Origin: an uncultured Prevotella sp.
GTDB lineage: Bacteria; Bacteroidota; Bacteroidia; Bacteroidales; Bacteroidaceae
Reading direction: 5' to 3'
Assembly (NCBI GenBank): GCA_900546345.1
Contig: URCI01000002.1
Span: 62,001-126,000, forward strand
Length of the DNA: 64,000 nucleotides
The position numbers and the translations under genes are program-made. The notes below the pieces were generated by a model, which searched no databases, had not been told where the DNA came from, and saw only the letters and a program-made list of their open reading frames with translations. This document shows, in pieces, positions 25,785 through 35,148 of the stretch (position 1 is the stretch's first letter; each line of letters starts with the position of its first letter).

Positions 25785-26900
25785 TTATTTTGAAGTTCCT
25801 AGTAAATCAAGATAGAGCCTCTCATATGTTTTTGCTACCTGAATAAAGTCATGATGTCGTTGTATATACATAATACTCTGCTTTTTTAAGGAAGGAATAA
25901 CCTCTGGATGGATGATAAGTTGCTGCAAAGCTTTGAATACGCTATCAGCATCTGGCTCTACGTTAACGATTGGATGTAGTTGCCTCTCATTAATAATACT
26001 ATAATTTTCAGGTTCCCCACCTCCAACACATATTACACCGCGAGACATGGCCTCCAGTGCATTCATAGCAGGTGTATAGCTATATAATTGATCGAGGATT
26101 ACATCAGAATCGCTCATCATCTGAACATATTGCCGGAAAGGGATCCCTTGTGCTACTGTGAGCAAGACATGTCCGGGATATTTCTCTTGAATTTTTTGAG
26201 CTGCTTTGAGCATAACGTCTGTACCCTTATATGAACTGCGATATCTACTTACGCCAATAAACATCTTGATAGGTAGATGCACTGATTCCTCAATATCGTC
26301 AATAGTCATCATAGGCTTGATAGGAAAGGGAATAAAAAAGGTTTTCTTAGGAAATAGGGGATGATAACAGGCCCAATACTCATAGAGACCAGCAACAATA
26401 GCATCACAGTTGTGAGCAATATATTGATTGAGCTGTCCTTTGGTAGTATCAAGCCAATCAGCAATTTCCTTCTTAGCATCAGCATCTGTACGGAGCTGAT
26501 CGCCTATATTAAAATCACTGTACCGTAATGGCTTTCTTGTAATATTTTCATGAACCCAATAATAGTCCATCCCGAAAGCGCCTAACACAAGTTTGTCATT
26601 ATTTCGCCGTAAATAACGATAGATCGACCAAATCTTTTCAGCCTTCAGTTCCATGAACATAGGATTGATAATTTGCACCACATCGTACCCTTTCATACGT
26701 GGCAAAGCACCAACCAACCTCGAGAAGAAACTAATACTTCCCGCAACGCCAGCATCACGTCTTAAATCAATGTCTCTCGGATAGTCTTTCCAAAAATCGC
26801 CATTACTGGCCACCACTACTTTATGGCCTAGTATTCTTAAGCCTTCTGCCAAAGTGTTATGAACATTGCTATATTCACCAATTAGGAGAACTTTCATCAT
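25785..26900 (-). CDS. Glycosyltransferase, GT4/group 1 type
   Basis: 371 aa from the ATG at 26900 (MMKVLLIGEYS); the frame runs further upstream into the preceding gene, but this start gives an ATGATGA overlap with its stop and the expected N-terminus. The Rossmann-type GT-B fold is suggested by KVLLIGEYSNVHNTLAEGLRILGHKVVVAS at the start. The C-terminal domain shows FIGVSRYRSSYKGTDVMLKAA near 225, SDVILDQLYSYTPAMNALEAMSRGVICVGGGEPEN near 275-310, where the E of ALEAMSRG corresponds to the conserved EX7E region. It probably adds a sugar to a glycan in the cytoplasm. Donor and acceptor are unknown. It is the third of three glycosyltransferases in the operon. Confidence 0.85.
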   Translation of the reverse strand: MMKVLLIGEYSNVHNTLAEGLRILGHKVVVASNGDFWKDYPRDIDLRRDAGVAGSISFFSRLVGALPRMKGYDVVQIINPMFMELKAEKIWSIYRYLRRNNDKLVLGAFGMDYYWVHENITRKPLRYSDFNIGDQLRTDADAKKEIADWLDTTKGQLNQYIAHNCDAIVAGLYEYWACYHPLFPKKTFFIPFPIKPMMTIDDIEESVHLPIKMFIGVSRYRSSYKGTDVMLKAAQKIQEKYPGHVLLTVAQGIPFRQYVQMMSDSDVILDQLYSYTPAMNALEAMSRGVICVGGGEPENYSIINERQLHPIVNVEPDADSVFKALQQLIIHPEVIPSLKKQSIMYIQRHHDFIQVAKTYERLYLDLLGTSK

Positions 26901-27844
26901 CTTTCCTTTTTTAAGCCAGCAAAAAGTAGCTGACGCCCCCAATGAGTATTAATCAACTTCCTAAACAAAGTATATTTCCGAGAATATTGGCGATCGGGTA
27001 GGGGATAGAGACCTTGAGACTGCAAAGCATCTATTGCCTTGTCCAATCTACCCCGGCTCTGAGTTAAAACAATTACATTATAGAGATAGTCCATTGACAG
27101 CTGAGATACGCGTCGCTCCAGGGCGGTCTTATCAGAAAGAGATAACTGTGTGGCTATACTCTTTAGATGACAAATAATATAAAATATATCTGACAATCTT
27201 TTCTCAATGTTTGCTTCTTCGTGACAATGAGTAATAGAATCCTCACGTTCACGATAAAAGTAAGCTCGCGCATTGCTGTCAATCATTCGCCTGCAATGAA
27301 GCATTAACAGAGGCGTAAACTCTTCGTCTTCATGATAAAGTCCAGGAGTAAATCTCAGATCACCTAATATATTCTTACGGAAAATATATCCGCAAGAAGC
27401 TGCTCGCAAGTTGTTTTCCCTCATATATTCGCTTCCACTTATGGGTACAGGCGAGGAAGCGGGTGTTTCGATATGTGTAGAAGCCGTAGTATGAAAAAGC
27501 ACTAAGTCAGGATGCTCATAACGTACGAAATCAAGACAATGCTCATAAGGGGCTAATATTAGATAATCATCACCGTCTACAAATTGTATGTAGTTTCCGG
27601 TTGCCCAAAGCAATCCATTATTTCGTGCAACCGAAAGCCCTTGGTTGGATTGACGAATGTAGATGATATCATCTCTCTTCGACAAGAAGTCTATTGGAGA
27701 CTTTTCCGATCCATCATCAACAAGTATAATTTCTCTCTCATCCTTGCTCAGCGACAAGGACAAAATACTATCTATGCACTCTTCCAAAAGAGTTACAGGA
27801 AGGTTAAACGTGGTTACAATGAAACTGATGAGTGGCTTCGGCAT
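26897..27844 (-). CDS. Glycosyltransferase family 2 protein
   Basis: 315 aa GT-A fold enzyme. The N-terminus ISFIVTTFNLP, ILVDDGSEKSPIDFL near residue 40 and QFVDGDDYLIL near 90 are the nucleotide- and metal-binding motifs; the DGDD/DxD aspartates would bind the metal-UDP/GDP sugar. No membrane segment is evident, so it acts at the cytoplasmic face. The gene overlaps the upstream GT2 gene by 31 nt and the downstream GT4 gene by 4 nt, so it is translationally coupled on both sides. It is similar in length and motif layout to its upstream neighbour, but they are not close copies. Confidence 0.9.
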   Translation of the reverse strand: MPKPLISFIVTTFNLPVTLLEECIDSILSLSLSKDEREIILVDDGSEKSPIDFLSKRDDIIYIRQSNQGLSVARNNGLLWATGNYIQFVDGDDYLILAPYEHCLDFVRYEHPDLVLFHTTASTHIETPASSPVPISGSEYMRENNLRAASCGYIFRKNILGDLRFTPGLYHEDEEFTPLLMLHCRRMIDSNARAYFYREREDSITHCHEEANIEKRLSDIFYIICHLKSIATQLSLSDKTALERRVSQLSMDYLYNVIVLTQSRGRLDKAIDALQSQGLYPLPDRQYSRKYTLFRKLINTHWGRQLLFAGLKKER

Positions 27845-28755
27845 AAAAGTGTATGTACCTTACAGAGTGTTTTTAAACCTAATAAATGAAGTATTCTTAA
27901 TTTAATAGTATTTCGGTAGGGAAGAATCGGAAAGTCATCTCTAACCATTCCCGTTGCACGATATACATCCAATTGGATATTGAGTACGTCTGCATAAAAA
28001 ATAGCCATTATGCGATCATATTCCTTGACCTTTTTCTTAGCTCTTCTATCAGTCGACATCCGGCGAAGCATCATCAGATTACTTTCCAGCAAATTGCAGA
28101 GATCTTTAGATCCCGCCTGTTGGGTAATACCATTAGGATTCAAAACATAATAATAAAGCCCGACATCAGTTGTCGCAACACAATGGCAATGACGCAATAA
28201 TTGGGGTAAGATAAACGAATCCTCAAATGTCCTTCCTTCTGGGAATCTCAAGTTCTGCCAAATTTCACGTCTAAAAATCTTATTACAGACATAAGTATGA
28301 CGCCAAGCTTTTGTTTCTAACCAATATGCTGCATTAAGGATATATTCTCGACGAGGAAAAGTGATGCGAAGCTGTTTAGAGGAGCCAAAATGTCGATAGA
28401 TAGGATATTCCAACATATCATAATCAGGATGTATGGAAAGTTGCTCCATTAAATCCTTCAAAGTGTCGGGAGCCAGATAGTCATCACTATCCACGAACAT
28501 GATATAATCCCCCTTTGCCTTTGTCAGTCCTGCATTACGTGAACAACTCAATCCTCTATTGCGTTTCTGTCTGACAACCTGAATACGTCCATCAAGTTTG
28601 GCATACTCGGTACAAATCTTAAAGCTACCATCTGTTGACGCGTCATCAACAAGGATCATTTGCCAATCACGAAACCCTTGATGAAGAATACTTTCCACAC
28701 ATCGCTTCAATGTTTTGTGCGTTTGATAGACAGGTATAATGATACTTAATTTCAT
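27814..28755 (-). CDS. Glycosyltransferase family 2 protein
   Basis: 313 aa. Typical GT2 N-terminus KLSIIIPVYQTHKTLKRCVES, then ILVDDASTDGSF near 35, RNRGLSCSRNAGLTKAKGDY near 65, and IMFVDSDDYLAPDTL near 86 with the DxD motif. The later HTYVCNKIFRREIW and RTFEDSFILPQLL fit the acceptor domain of GTs that add hexoses in capsule or O-glycan synthesis. Its ATG overlaps the upstream gene's stop (ATGA). It overlaps the downstream GT2 gene by 31 nt. The substrate is unknown. Confidence 0.9.
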   Translation of the reverse strand: MKLSIIIPVYQTHKTLKRCVESILHQGFRDWQMILVDDASTDGSFKICTEYAKLDGRIQVVRQKRNRGLSCSRNAGLTKAKGDYIMFVDSDDYLAPDTLKDLMEQLSIHPDYDMLEYPIYRHFGSSKQLRITFPRREYILNAAYWLETKAWRHTYVCNKIFRREIWQNLRFPEGRTFEDSFILPQLLRHCHCVATTDVGLYYYVLNPNGITQQAGSKDLCNLLESNLMMLRRMSTDRRAKKKVKEYDRIMAIFYADVLNIQLDVYRATGMVRDDFPILPYRNTIKLRILHLLGLKTLCKVHTLLCRSHSSVSL

Positions 28756-29201
28756 AGATCCTCCTTCATTAAGTCATTGAAGAATGTATTCAATTCTTCA
28801 TCAAGACCTTTCATGATATCCCCCCCGACAATGACAGTATCATCATCAGCAACAAATAGTTCTGCGATATGCTCTTTGTCCTCATTCTCCAAAACAAAAC
28901 TGTAGGGTTTAAGAATACCGAGTGCCTCAACGATACTATGATTTTTCTTCAAATATCGTCTAAGGATAAGTGTTACCCCATCATAAAAGTCATCATCCTT
29001 CTGATTGATCCATTGCTCTACGACACATCTTGTGATCTCTTTGTCATCATCGTCAAAGGCCGTAAGTTCTCCTGTTTCTTGATTCGTACGCACGTGGATA
29101 TCAGTCAATAAAGCATTGTCACATTGTGATGGAAACTTTTCTGCCACCTTGTGGAAGAAACGATCTAATTGCTGCATTGTCTGCTCTGTGGCTTTCATCA
29201 T
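28752..29201 (-). CDS. Unrecognised small acidic protein heading the glycosyltransferase operon
   Basis: 149 aa, or 148 from the second ATG. I do not recognise it. It is acidic (FDDDDKE, NQKDDDFYD, FVADDDTVIVGGD), with no signal peptide, membrane helix or metal site, and is probably mostly helical with a central beta element (YSFVLENEDKEHIAELFVADDD). Its stop overlaps the first glycosyltransferase start by 4 nt, so it is tightly coupled to sugar transfer genes. A TAAGTTTG -7 box lies 30 nt upstream. A regulatory or scaffold role is possible, but nothing in the sequence identifies it. Confidence 0.7.
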   Translation of the reverse strand: MMKATEQTMQQLDRFFHKVAEKFPSQCDNALLTDIHVRTNQETGELTAFDDDDKEITRCVVEQWINQKDDDFYDGVTLILRRYLKKNHSIVEALGILKPYSFVLENEDKEHIAELFVADDDTVIVGGDIMKGLDEELNTFFNDLMKEDL

Positions 29202-29230
29202 AGTTATATGTTTTTGAAGTTTTTCACTTG

Positions 29231-29238
29231 CAAACTTA
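29231..29238 (-). promoter_or_regulatory. -7 box of the glycosyltransferase operon
   Basis: Minus-strand TAAGTTTG followed by CA, 30 nt before the ATG at 29201. No clear -33 box. It shares a 287-nt divergent region with galE. Confidence 0.5.
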
Positions 29239-29445
29239 CATAAAAAAATCGGGATTCTAGCGATTATTACAAAAAACTTTTCCTGATCTGATAAATTCCA
29301 AGAATAATATACAAAGAATTATTCCCGTCTGTATTTCTTGTTCGAAAAAAAGCATTTACTCTTTAAAAAGCAGTCATAAGAAGAAACATATAGTCAATTT
29401 GAAATATTTTAGAAATAGAATTGGGATTATTCCAAATAAAAATAT

Positions 29446-29453
29446 TATCTTTG
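29446..29453 (+). promoter_or_regulatory. -7 box of the galE promoter
   Basis: TATCTTTG followed by CA, 35 nt before the galE ATG. A TTG at 29421-29423 is 22 nt upstream, at the edge of acceptable -33 spacing. The longer galE frame would begin inside this promoter. Confidence 0.6.
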
Positions 29454-29488
29454 CATTCAATATATCTGATCACATAACATTCGTGTAT

Positions 29489-30526
29489 ATGAAGCAAACA
29501 ATATTAGTCACAGGTGGCATGGGATTTATAGGATCACATACAACCGTTGAATTGATAGAGGCCGGATACAGAGTCATCATAGTCGATGATCTCTCTAATT
29601 CCAATATTAAGGTATTGGATGGTATTGAAAAAATTACGGGGACACGACCCGAATTTGAGAAGATAGACTTACGTGACAAGCAAGCTACGGAGGAAGTATT
29701 TAAAAAACATCCTGATATAGAAGGAATTATCCATTTTGCAGCAAGTAAAGCAGTAGGGGAAAGCGTTCAAAAGCCTTTGCTCTATTACCGTAACAATATT
29801 GTATCGCTTATCAATCTTTTGGAGCTCATGCCTAAGTACAACGTAAAAGGCATCATTTTTTCATCAAGTTGCACAGTCTATGGACAACCCAAACCGGAAG
29901 ACTTACCTGTGACGGAAAAGGCTCCTCATCAAAAAGCAACGTCTCCATATGGAAATACGAAGGAGATAAATGAGCAAATCATTTATGATTATATTCATAG
30001 CGGGGCAAATATCAAAAGCATCATTCTAAGATACTTTAATCCTATTGGTGCCCATCCCTCCGCTCTTATTGGTGAATTGCCTAATGGAGTTCCTGCAAAT
30101 TTGATTCCATACGTAACCCAAACTGCTATAGGCATCCGCAAGCAATTGACTATCTTTGGAAATGATTACAACACGCCCGACGGAACATGTATCCGTGACT
30201 ACATATACGTTGTTGATTTGGCAAAAGCCCACGTTGCGGCTATGACACGTGTGCTAGATCAAAACGCAGACCCCATTGACTACTTTAACATTGGTACAGG
30301 CCATGGAAACTCAACACTGGAAATTGTTGAGACATTTGAGAAAGCGACTGGCGTAAAGCTCAACTGGAAATATGGTCCACGCCGTGAGGGTGACATTGAG
30401 AAAATTTGGGGTGACTGTTCGAAAGCCAATAAGATTCTTGGGTGGAAGGCAGAGACTCCTCTTGAAGATGTAATGCGCTCAGCCTGGAAATGGCAGTTGA
30501 AGTTACGTGAAGACGGAGTGATGTAG
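29489..30526 (+). CDS. galE: UDP-glucose 4-epimerase
   Basis: 345 aa from the ATG at 29489. Interconverts UDP-glucose and UDP-galactose with bound NAD. Short-chain dehydrogenase features: ILVTGGMGFIGSHT at residues 4-17 (NAD loop), VDDLSNSN, FSSSCTVYGQP near 125 and the catalytic Y-xxx-K in SPYGNTKEI near 153-157; NPIGAHPSALIGE follows. Length is normal. The upstream open frame from 29399 is rejected because it starts before the promoter. It may supply UDP-galactose to the divergent glycosyltransferases. Two hairpins follow within 145 nt of its stop. Confidence 0.95.
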   Translation: MKQTILVTGGMGFIGSHTTVELIEAGYRVIIVDDLSNSNIKVLDGIEKITGTRPEFEKIDLRDKQATEEVFKKHPDIEGIIHFAASKAVGESVQKPLLYYRNNIVSLINLLELMPKYNVKGIIFSSSCTVYGQPKPEDLPVTEKAPHQKATSPYGNTKEINEQIIYDYIHSGANIKSIILRYFNPIGAHPSALIGELPNGVPANLIPYVTQTAIGIRKQLTIFGNDYNTPDGTCIRDYIYVVDLAKAHVAAMTRVLDQNADPIDYFNIGTGHGNSTLEIVETFEKATGVKLNWKYGPRREGDIEKIWGDCSKANKILGWKAETPLEDVMRSAWKWQLKLREDGVM

Positions 30527-30641
30527 AATTGGTAGGATTCTTGTAATTTATAACATAATTATAAAAGAATATTTTAATCTCTCTTATCATATTTCGATTT
30601 ATAGCGAGATTTATTCTCGCAATTTTGTGTTTGTGTTGTTG

Positions 30642-30679
30642 TGAGGTTCCGGCGTGAGTCGGGGCCTCATTTTTTATTT
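30642..30679 (+). terminator. Terminator after galE
   Basis: TGAGGTTCCG (30642-30651) pairs with CGGGGCCTCA (30660-30669) using two G-U pairs, followed by a T-rich run. A shorter 6-bp hairpin precedes it at about 30604-30620. The rest of the 366-nt gap (30527-30892) holds AT-rich DNA and the promoter of the next gene. Confidence 0.8.
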
Positions 30680-30785
30680 GGCAGCTATTGCAGCAGATAA
30701 GTATAAAGTATAATGGTCATTATGATAAATAAAGGAATTAATATTAGAGAAATTAAAAGAGATATTTAAAAATAATCTTTCTAAG

Positions 30786-30816
30786 TTGGCTCACTCAAGA
30801 AAAATCATTAACTTTG
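30786..30816 (+). promoter_or_regulatory. Promoter of the aminotransferase operon
   Basis: TTG at 30786-30788, a 20-nt spacer, then TAACTTTG (30809-30816) followed by CA. It is 77 nt before the ATG at 30893. Confidence 0.7.
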
Positions 30817-30892
30817 CAATGTGCTACTTCCAATAAGAGAAGCATAAGAAAAAGTTAGAGATATCTATTCACGCATAATAAGTATAAAAGAA

Positions 30893-32098
30893 ATGCCAGA
30901 AATATCAGTACGTGGACTTGAGATGCCAGAGTCACCAATAAGAAAATTGGCACCATTGGCTGCTGCTGCCAAACAAAGAGGCATTAAAGTCTATCATTTA
31001 AATATAGGACAGCCGGATCTGCCTACACCCCAAGTTGGACTTGACGCTCTAAAACATATAGATCGCAAGATTTTGGAGTACTCCCCCTCACAAGGTTATC
31101 TGTCTTATAGGACTAAACTAGTTAATTATTATGCTAAATACAATATACAAGTTACTCCGGATGATATCATTATCACATCTGGTGGTTCTGAGGCTGTACT
31201 TTTTGCCTTTATGAGCTGCTTAAATCCTGGAGATGAGATCATTGTACCAGAGCCCGCATACGCTAACTATATGGCCTTCGCCATTTCTGCCGGAGCAAAA
31301 ATTCGAACCATAGCAACAACAATTGAAGAAGGTTTTTCACTTCCGAAAGTCGAGAAATTCGAAGAATTGATCAACGATCGTACCCGTGCTATCATGATCT
31401 GTAATCCGAATAATCCGACAGGTTATCTTTACACGCGACGGGAAATGAACCAAATCCGCGATTTAGTAAAGAAATATGATCTTTATCTGTTTTCAGACGA
31501 AGTATATCGAGAATATATTTATACTGGAAGCCCCTACATCAGTGCAATGCATCTTAAAGGCATTGAGCAGAATGTTATATTAATAGATTCTGTGTCAAAG
31601 CGTTATAGTGAGTGCGGAATACGTATTGGAGCACTTATCACTAAGAATGAGGAAGTTAGAAAGGCTGTAATGAAATTTTGCCAAGCCCGTTTATCCCCTC
31701 CCTTAATTGGTCAAATTGTAGCAGAAGCTTCGCTTGATGCTCCAGAGTCATATTATAGAGACGTATATGATGAATATGTAGAACGTAGAAAATGTCTGAT
31801 TGACGGCTTAAACCGTATACCAGGTGTTTACTCTCCTATCCCTATGGGAGCTTTCTATACTGTCGCTCAATTGCCCGTTGACGATTCGGAAAAATTCTGT
31901 CGCTGGTGTCTTGATACATTTAACTACGAAGGTGAGACTGTTATGCTCGCACCTGCGGCAGGATTCTATACAACACCTGGAGTAGGTATAAATCAGGTCC
32001 GTATTGCATATGTATTAAAGAAAGAAGATTTGGAACGTGCACTTGTTGTTCTCAGCAAGGCATTGGAAGCATATCCTGGAAGAACCGAAATACGATGA
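30893..32098 (+). CDS. PLP-dependent aminotransferase, class I/II (aspartate aminotransferase-like)
   Basis: 401 aa fold-type I aminotransferase. Motifs: YHLNIGQPDLPTPQ near 35, YSPSQGYLSYR near 63, TSGGSEAVLFAF near 95, ICNPNNPTGYLYTR near 167, FSDEVYREYIY near 200 and SVSKRYSECGIRIGA with the Schiff-base Lys236. This matches the AspC/AAT-I family; an alternative is a broader amino-acid transaminase, and the amino-acid substrate cannot be fixed from sequence alone. Its stop overlaps the ATG of the permease gene (ATGA), so the two are translationally coupled even though their functions differ. Confidence 0.9.
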   Translation: MPEISVRGLEMPESPIRKLAPLAAAAKQRGIKVYHLNIGQPDLPTPQVGLDALKHIDRKILEYSPSQGYLSYRTKLVNYYAKYNIQVTPDDIIITSGGSEAVLFAFMSCLNPGDEIIVPEPAYANYMAFAISAGAKIRTIATTIEEGFSLPKVEKFEELINDRTRAIMICNPNNPTGYLYTRREMNQIRDLVKKYDLYLFSDEVYREYIYTGSPYISAMHLKGIEQNVILIDSVSKRYSECGIRIGALITKNEEVRKAVMKFCQARLSPPLIGQIVAEASLDAPESYYRDVYDEYVERRKCLIDGLNRIPGVYSPIPMGAFYTVAQLPVDDSEKFCRWCLDTFNYEGETVMLAPAAGFYTTPGVGINQVRIAYVLKKEDLERALVVLSKALEAYPGRTEIR

Positions 32099-33342
32099 GT
32101 TTTCCATTATTCATTGCCCGGCGTATCTATAATGCACCGGGAGAAAAGAGAAGAGTTTCACGACCTGCCATAACAATAGCCACCATTGGCATTGCAATAG
32201 GTTTAGCGGTGATGATAGCATCAGTATGTATTGTCATCGGCTTTAAGCATTCTATCCGCGATAAAGTGATAGGATTTGGCTCCCACATCCAGGTATCAAA
32301 CTTTATGAGCCAAATGGACGGAGATCAACTCCCCATTGCTGTAGACGACTCTATGATGAACGCGGTTACGCATATACGTGGTGTTAAACACGCAGAGAGA
32401 TTTGCATATAAACAAGGCGTATTAAAAACAGACCATGACTTCCTTGGTGTAGTATTTGAGGGATTTGGCCAAGAATTCGATTCAACATTTTTCCATAATC
32501 ATCTGATAGCTGGATCTTTACCACATTTCTCAGACAGACAAGCTACAAATGAATTGATCATCTCCCAGACGATGGCAAATAAGCTTAGACTGAGAGTAAA
32601 TGATCGTGTATACGCTTACTTTATCGATAATAAAGGAGTAAGGATGCGAAGGTTTAAGATCGTTGGTATATATCAAACCAATCTGAGCCAATATGATAAC
32701 ATGATATGCTTGACCGACATCTATACAACCATAAAACTTAATGGATGGAAAGAAGATCAGGCAACAGGTATCGCAATCACCGTAAAAGACTTCAATAACA
32801 TTGATGAAGTCTACCAAAGATTTGCTCAAAATGTCAACAAGCATACTGATCACTATGGACAAACTTATGTAGCACACACAATTAGAGAACTCAACCCGCA
32901 AATTTTTTCTTGGCTAGACCTACTGAATATCAATGTTTATATCATTCTGTTATTGATGATGGCTGTCGCTTCTGTGACAATGATATCCGGTTTGCTCATT
33001 ATTATACTAGAACGCACGTCAATGATAGGTACGCTCAAAAGTTTAGGAGCAAAGAATAAGACTATACGTCATATCTTCATATGGTTCTCCATATTCATCA
33101 TCGGAAAAGGATTGGTAATTGGAAATATTGTAGGCATAGGACTTTGCTTACTTCAAAAATATTTTGGATTAATCAAGTTGGATCCTTCAACCTATTATGT
33201 CAACACTGTACCAATAGAGTTGAATATTCCACTCATCGTCCTACTCAACATTTCAACGCTTCTGATCAGTGTATTTGTTTTAATTGCACCAAGTTATCTT
33301 GTATCACATATTCACCCTGCAAAGACAATGAAATATGAGTAA
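32095..33342 (+). CDS. FtsX-like ABC permease (LolC/LolE type)
   Basis: 415 aa. One N-terminal membrane helix (TIATIGIAIGLAVMIASVCIVIGF), a periplasmic domain of about 230 residues, then three membrane helices near 285-400. This is the LolCDE/MacB-type FtsX topology. IEIGTLKSLGAKNKTIRHIF-like sequence (MIGTLKSLGAKNKTIRHIF near 305) is the characteristic cytoplasmic coupling segment. The best guess is a lipoprotein-releasing permease moving lipoproteins from the inner membrane. No ATPase partner lies beside it. It overlaps the upstream aminotransferase by 4 nt. Confidence 0.88.
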   Translation: MSFPLFIARRIYNAPGEKRRVSRPAITIATIGIAIGLAVMIASVCIVIGFKHSIRDKVIGFGSHIQVSNFMSQMDGDQLPIAVDDSMMNAVTHIRGVKHAERFAYKQGVLKTDHDFLGVVFEGFGQEFDSTFFHNHLIAGSLPHFSDRQATNELIISQTMANKLRLRVNDRVYAYFIDNKGVRMRRFKIVGIYQTNLSQYDNMICLTDIYTTIKLNGWKEDQATGIAITVKDFNNIDEVYQRFAQNVNKHTDHYGQTYVAHTIRELNPQIFSWLDLLNINVYIILLLMMAVASVTMISGLLIIILERTSMIGTLKSLGAKNKTIRHIFIWFSIFIIGKGLVIGNIVGIGLCLLQKYFGLIKLDPSTYYVNTVPIELNIPLIVLLNISTLLISVFVLIAPSYLVSHIHPAKTMKYE

Positions 33343-33386
33343 AGTATAGAAAAATGACGCTACAATCTAAATTAATGCACATTTTT

Positions 33387-33418
33387 TTTGGGAATGTGCA
33401 TTATTGATTGTACCTTTG
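33387..33418 (+). promoter_or_regulatory. Promoter of the first acyl-CoA synthetase gene
   Basis: TTTG at 33387-33390, a 20-nt spacer, then TACCTTTG (33411-33418) and CA. The transcript would start after 33420, so the correct start codon is the ATG at 33442, not the in-frame ATG at 33388. Confidence 0.78.
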
Positions 33419-33441
33419 CACAAAATTTTGAAGATTGTGCA

Positions 33442-35109
33442 ATGGAGAATAAATATAGTTTCAACTCTTTGATAGAACAAACTATCAAGAACAACTGGGA
33501 CAAAGACGCACTCACCGATTACAAAGGTGTCACCCTCCAATACCATGACGTGGCTCGGAAAATCGAAAAGCTACATATTGTGTTTGAAGAGTGTGGCATA
33601 AAGCCCGGTGATAAAGTAGCATTGTGTGGAAGGAACAGCTCTGTCTGGGCATGTGTGTTCCTTGCAGCATTGACGTATGGCGTTGTTGCAGTCCCCATAC
33701 AGCATGAATTCAAGTCTGAACAGGTTTATAACATTGTCAATCATTCCGAATCCCGCTTGCTTTTTGTAGGTGATGTGGTTGCCACAGAATTAGACTACTC
33801 AAAGATGCCTAATCTAGAAGGAGTTATATATATGCCAGATAACTCTCTTTTGGAATGTCGTTCCGATCAGTTGAACTATGTCATGGAGCATCTTAATCAA
33901 CTCTATGGGCATAAATATCCAAAATATTTCAGAAAGGAGCATGTCCATTATCATGAAGATGCGCCCGAAGAAACTGCCCTGATTAATTACACCAGTGGCA
34001 CTACAGGCTTTTCCAAAGGCGTTATGTTGCCTTTTCGCTCATTATGGAGCAATTTGGACTTTCTGACTCAAGCCTTGGGGTCTAAGATGAAGCCCAATAG
34101 TGAAGTGTTGTCTATCCTTCCCATGGCACATATGTATGGACTAACTTGCGAGTTTTTATTGCAGTTTTGTTTAGGGAATCATCTTTATTTCCTTACTCGA
34201 TTACCAAGTCCGACTATCATTCAGCAAGCATTCATGGACATTCATCCAGACTTAATTGTTTCTGTACCTTTAATCCTGGAGAAGATTATTCGTAAGAAGG
34301 TCATGCCTGCATTGGATAGCACGCGCGTTTCTATCTTGATGAAGCTTCCCGGTGTCAACAAACTGGTCAAAGAGCGTGTTGGACAAATGGTGATGAACAT
34401 TATGGGAGGCAAGACCTATGAAATTATTATAGGAGGTGCTAGTTTGAGTAAAGAGGTAGAGAATTTCTTGACCTCCATCCATTTCCCCATCACGCTTGGC
34501 TATGGAACAACAGAAACAGGACCAATGATCACCTATTCTGATTGGCATGATTTCCAGCCGGGTTCCTGCGGTACTTGCGTTGACCATATGGAAGTAAGAA
34601 TTCTAAGTAAAGACCCTCAAAATGTCCCAGGTGAAATTATCACACGCGGAATGAACGTGATGACAGGTTACTATAAAAATCCTAAAGCTACCAAAGCTGT
34701 CATAGATGAGGACGGCTGGTTTCATACAGGAGATCTCGGTACCATATCAAAGGATGGACACGTGTTCATCAAAGGCAGAATCAAAAACATGCTTCTTGGC
34801 TCAAATGGGCAAAACGTCTATCCAGAAGAAATCGAGGATAAGCTGAATGCAATGGCTATGGTCAATGAGAGTCTGATCATTCAACATGGCGAAGAACTCG
34901 TAGGACTTGTTCATCCTGATATGGAAGAAGTACAGTCTATGGGATTTTCGGAGGCAGATTTAAATAATATAATGGAGCAGAATCGCAAAGAGCTTAATGC
35001 GCAATTGCCCTCATTCTGCAAAATCAGTAAAATCAAGCTTCATCCAGACGAATTTGAGAAGACTCCCAAGAAGTCGATAAAGCGTTATCTCTATAAAAAC
35101 GCATATTAA
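33442..35109 (+). CDS. AMP-forming acyl-CoA synthetase / AMP-binding enzyme (copy 1)
   Basis: 555 aa from the ATG at 33442. Activates a carboxylic acid, probably a long-chain fatty acid, as acyl-AMP and then acyl-CoA. ANL-superfamily motifs: INYTSGTTGFSKGVM near 181-195, SILPMAHMYG near 230, LGYGTTETGPMITYSD near 354, DGWFHTGDLGTISKDGHVFIKGR near 427-448, and KNMLLGSNGQNVYPEEIEDK near 450 with the C-terminal hinge. The A10 lysine is in KTPKKSIKR at the end. It lies 39 nt upstream of a close paralogue; both begin with matching ALTDYKG/SLTDFKG N-termini. Substrate is not determined. Confidence 0.9.
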   Translation: MENKYSFNSLIEQTIKNNWDKDALTDYKGVTLQYHDVARKIEKLHIVFEECGIKPGDKVALCGRNSSVWACVFLAALTYGVVAVPIQHEFKSEQVYNIVNHSESRLLFVGDVVATELDYSKMPNLEGVIYMPDNSLLECRSDQLNYVMEHLNQLYGHKYPKYFRKEHVHYHEDAPEETALINYTSGTTGFSKGVMLPFRSLWSNLDFLTQALGSKMKPNSEVLSILPMAHMYGLTCEFLLQFCLGNHLYFLTRLPSPTIIQQAFMDIHPDLIVSVPLILEKIIRKKVMPALDSTRVSILMKLPGVNKLVKERVGQMVMNIMGGKTYEIIIGGASLSKEVENFLTSIHFPITLGYGTTETGPMITYSDWHDFQPGSCGTCVDHMEVRILSKDPQNVPGEIITRGMNVMTGYYKNPKATKAVIDEDGWFHTGDLGTISKDGHVFIKGRIKNMLLGSNGQNVYPEEIEDKLNAMAMVNESLIIQHGEELVGLVHPDMEEVQSMGFSEADLNNIMEQNRKELNAQLPSFCKISKIKLHPDEFEKTPKKSIKRYLYKNAY

Positions 35110-35148
35110 ACATAAAATTCATTTTTAAGTATACTAGTTTCTAAAGAT

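Noticed and set aside
25500..29200. Capsule or O-antigen locus
   Set aside because: Only three glycosyltransferases occur, with no flippase, polymerase, Wzz or initiating transferase, so the evidence does not support a full polysaccharide locus.
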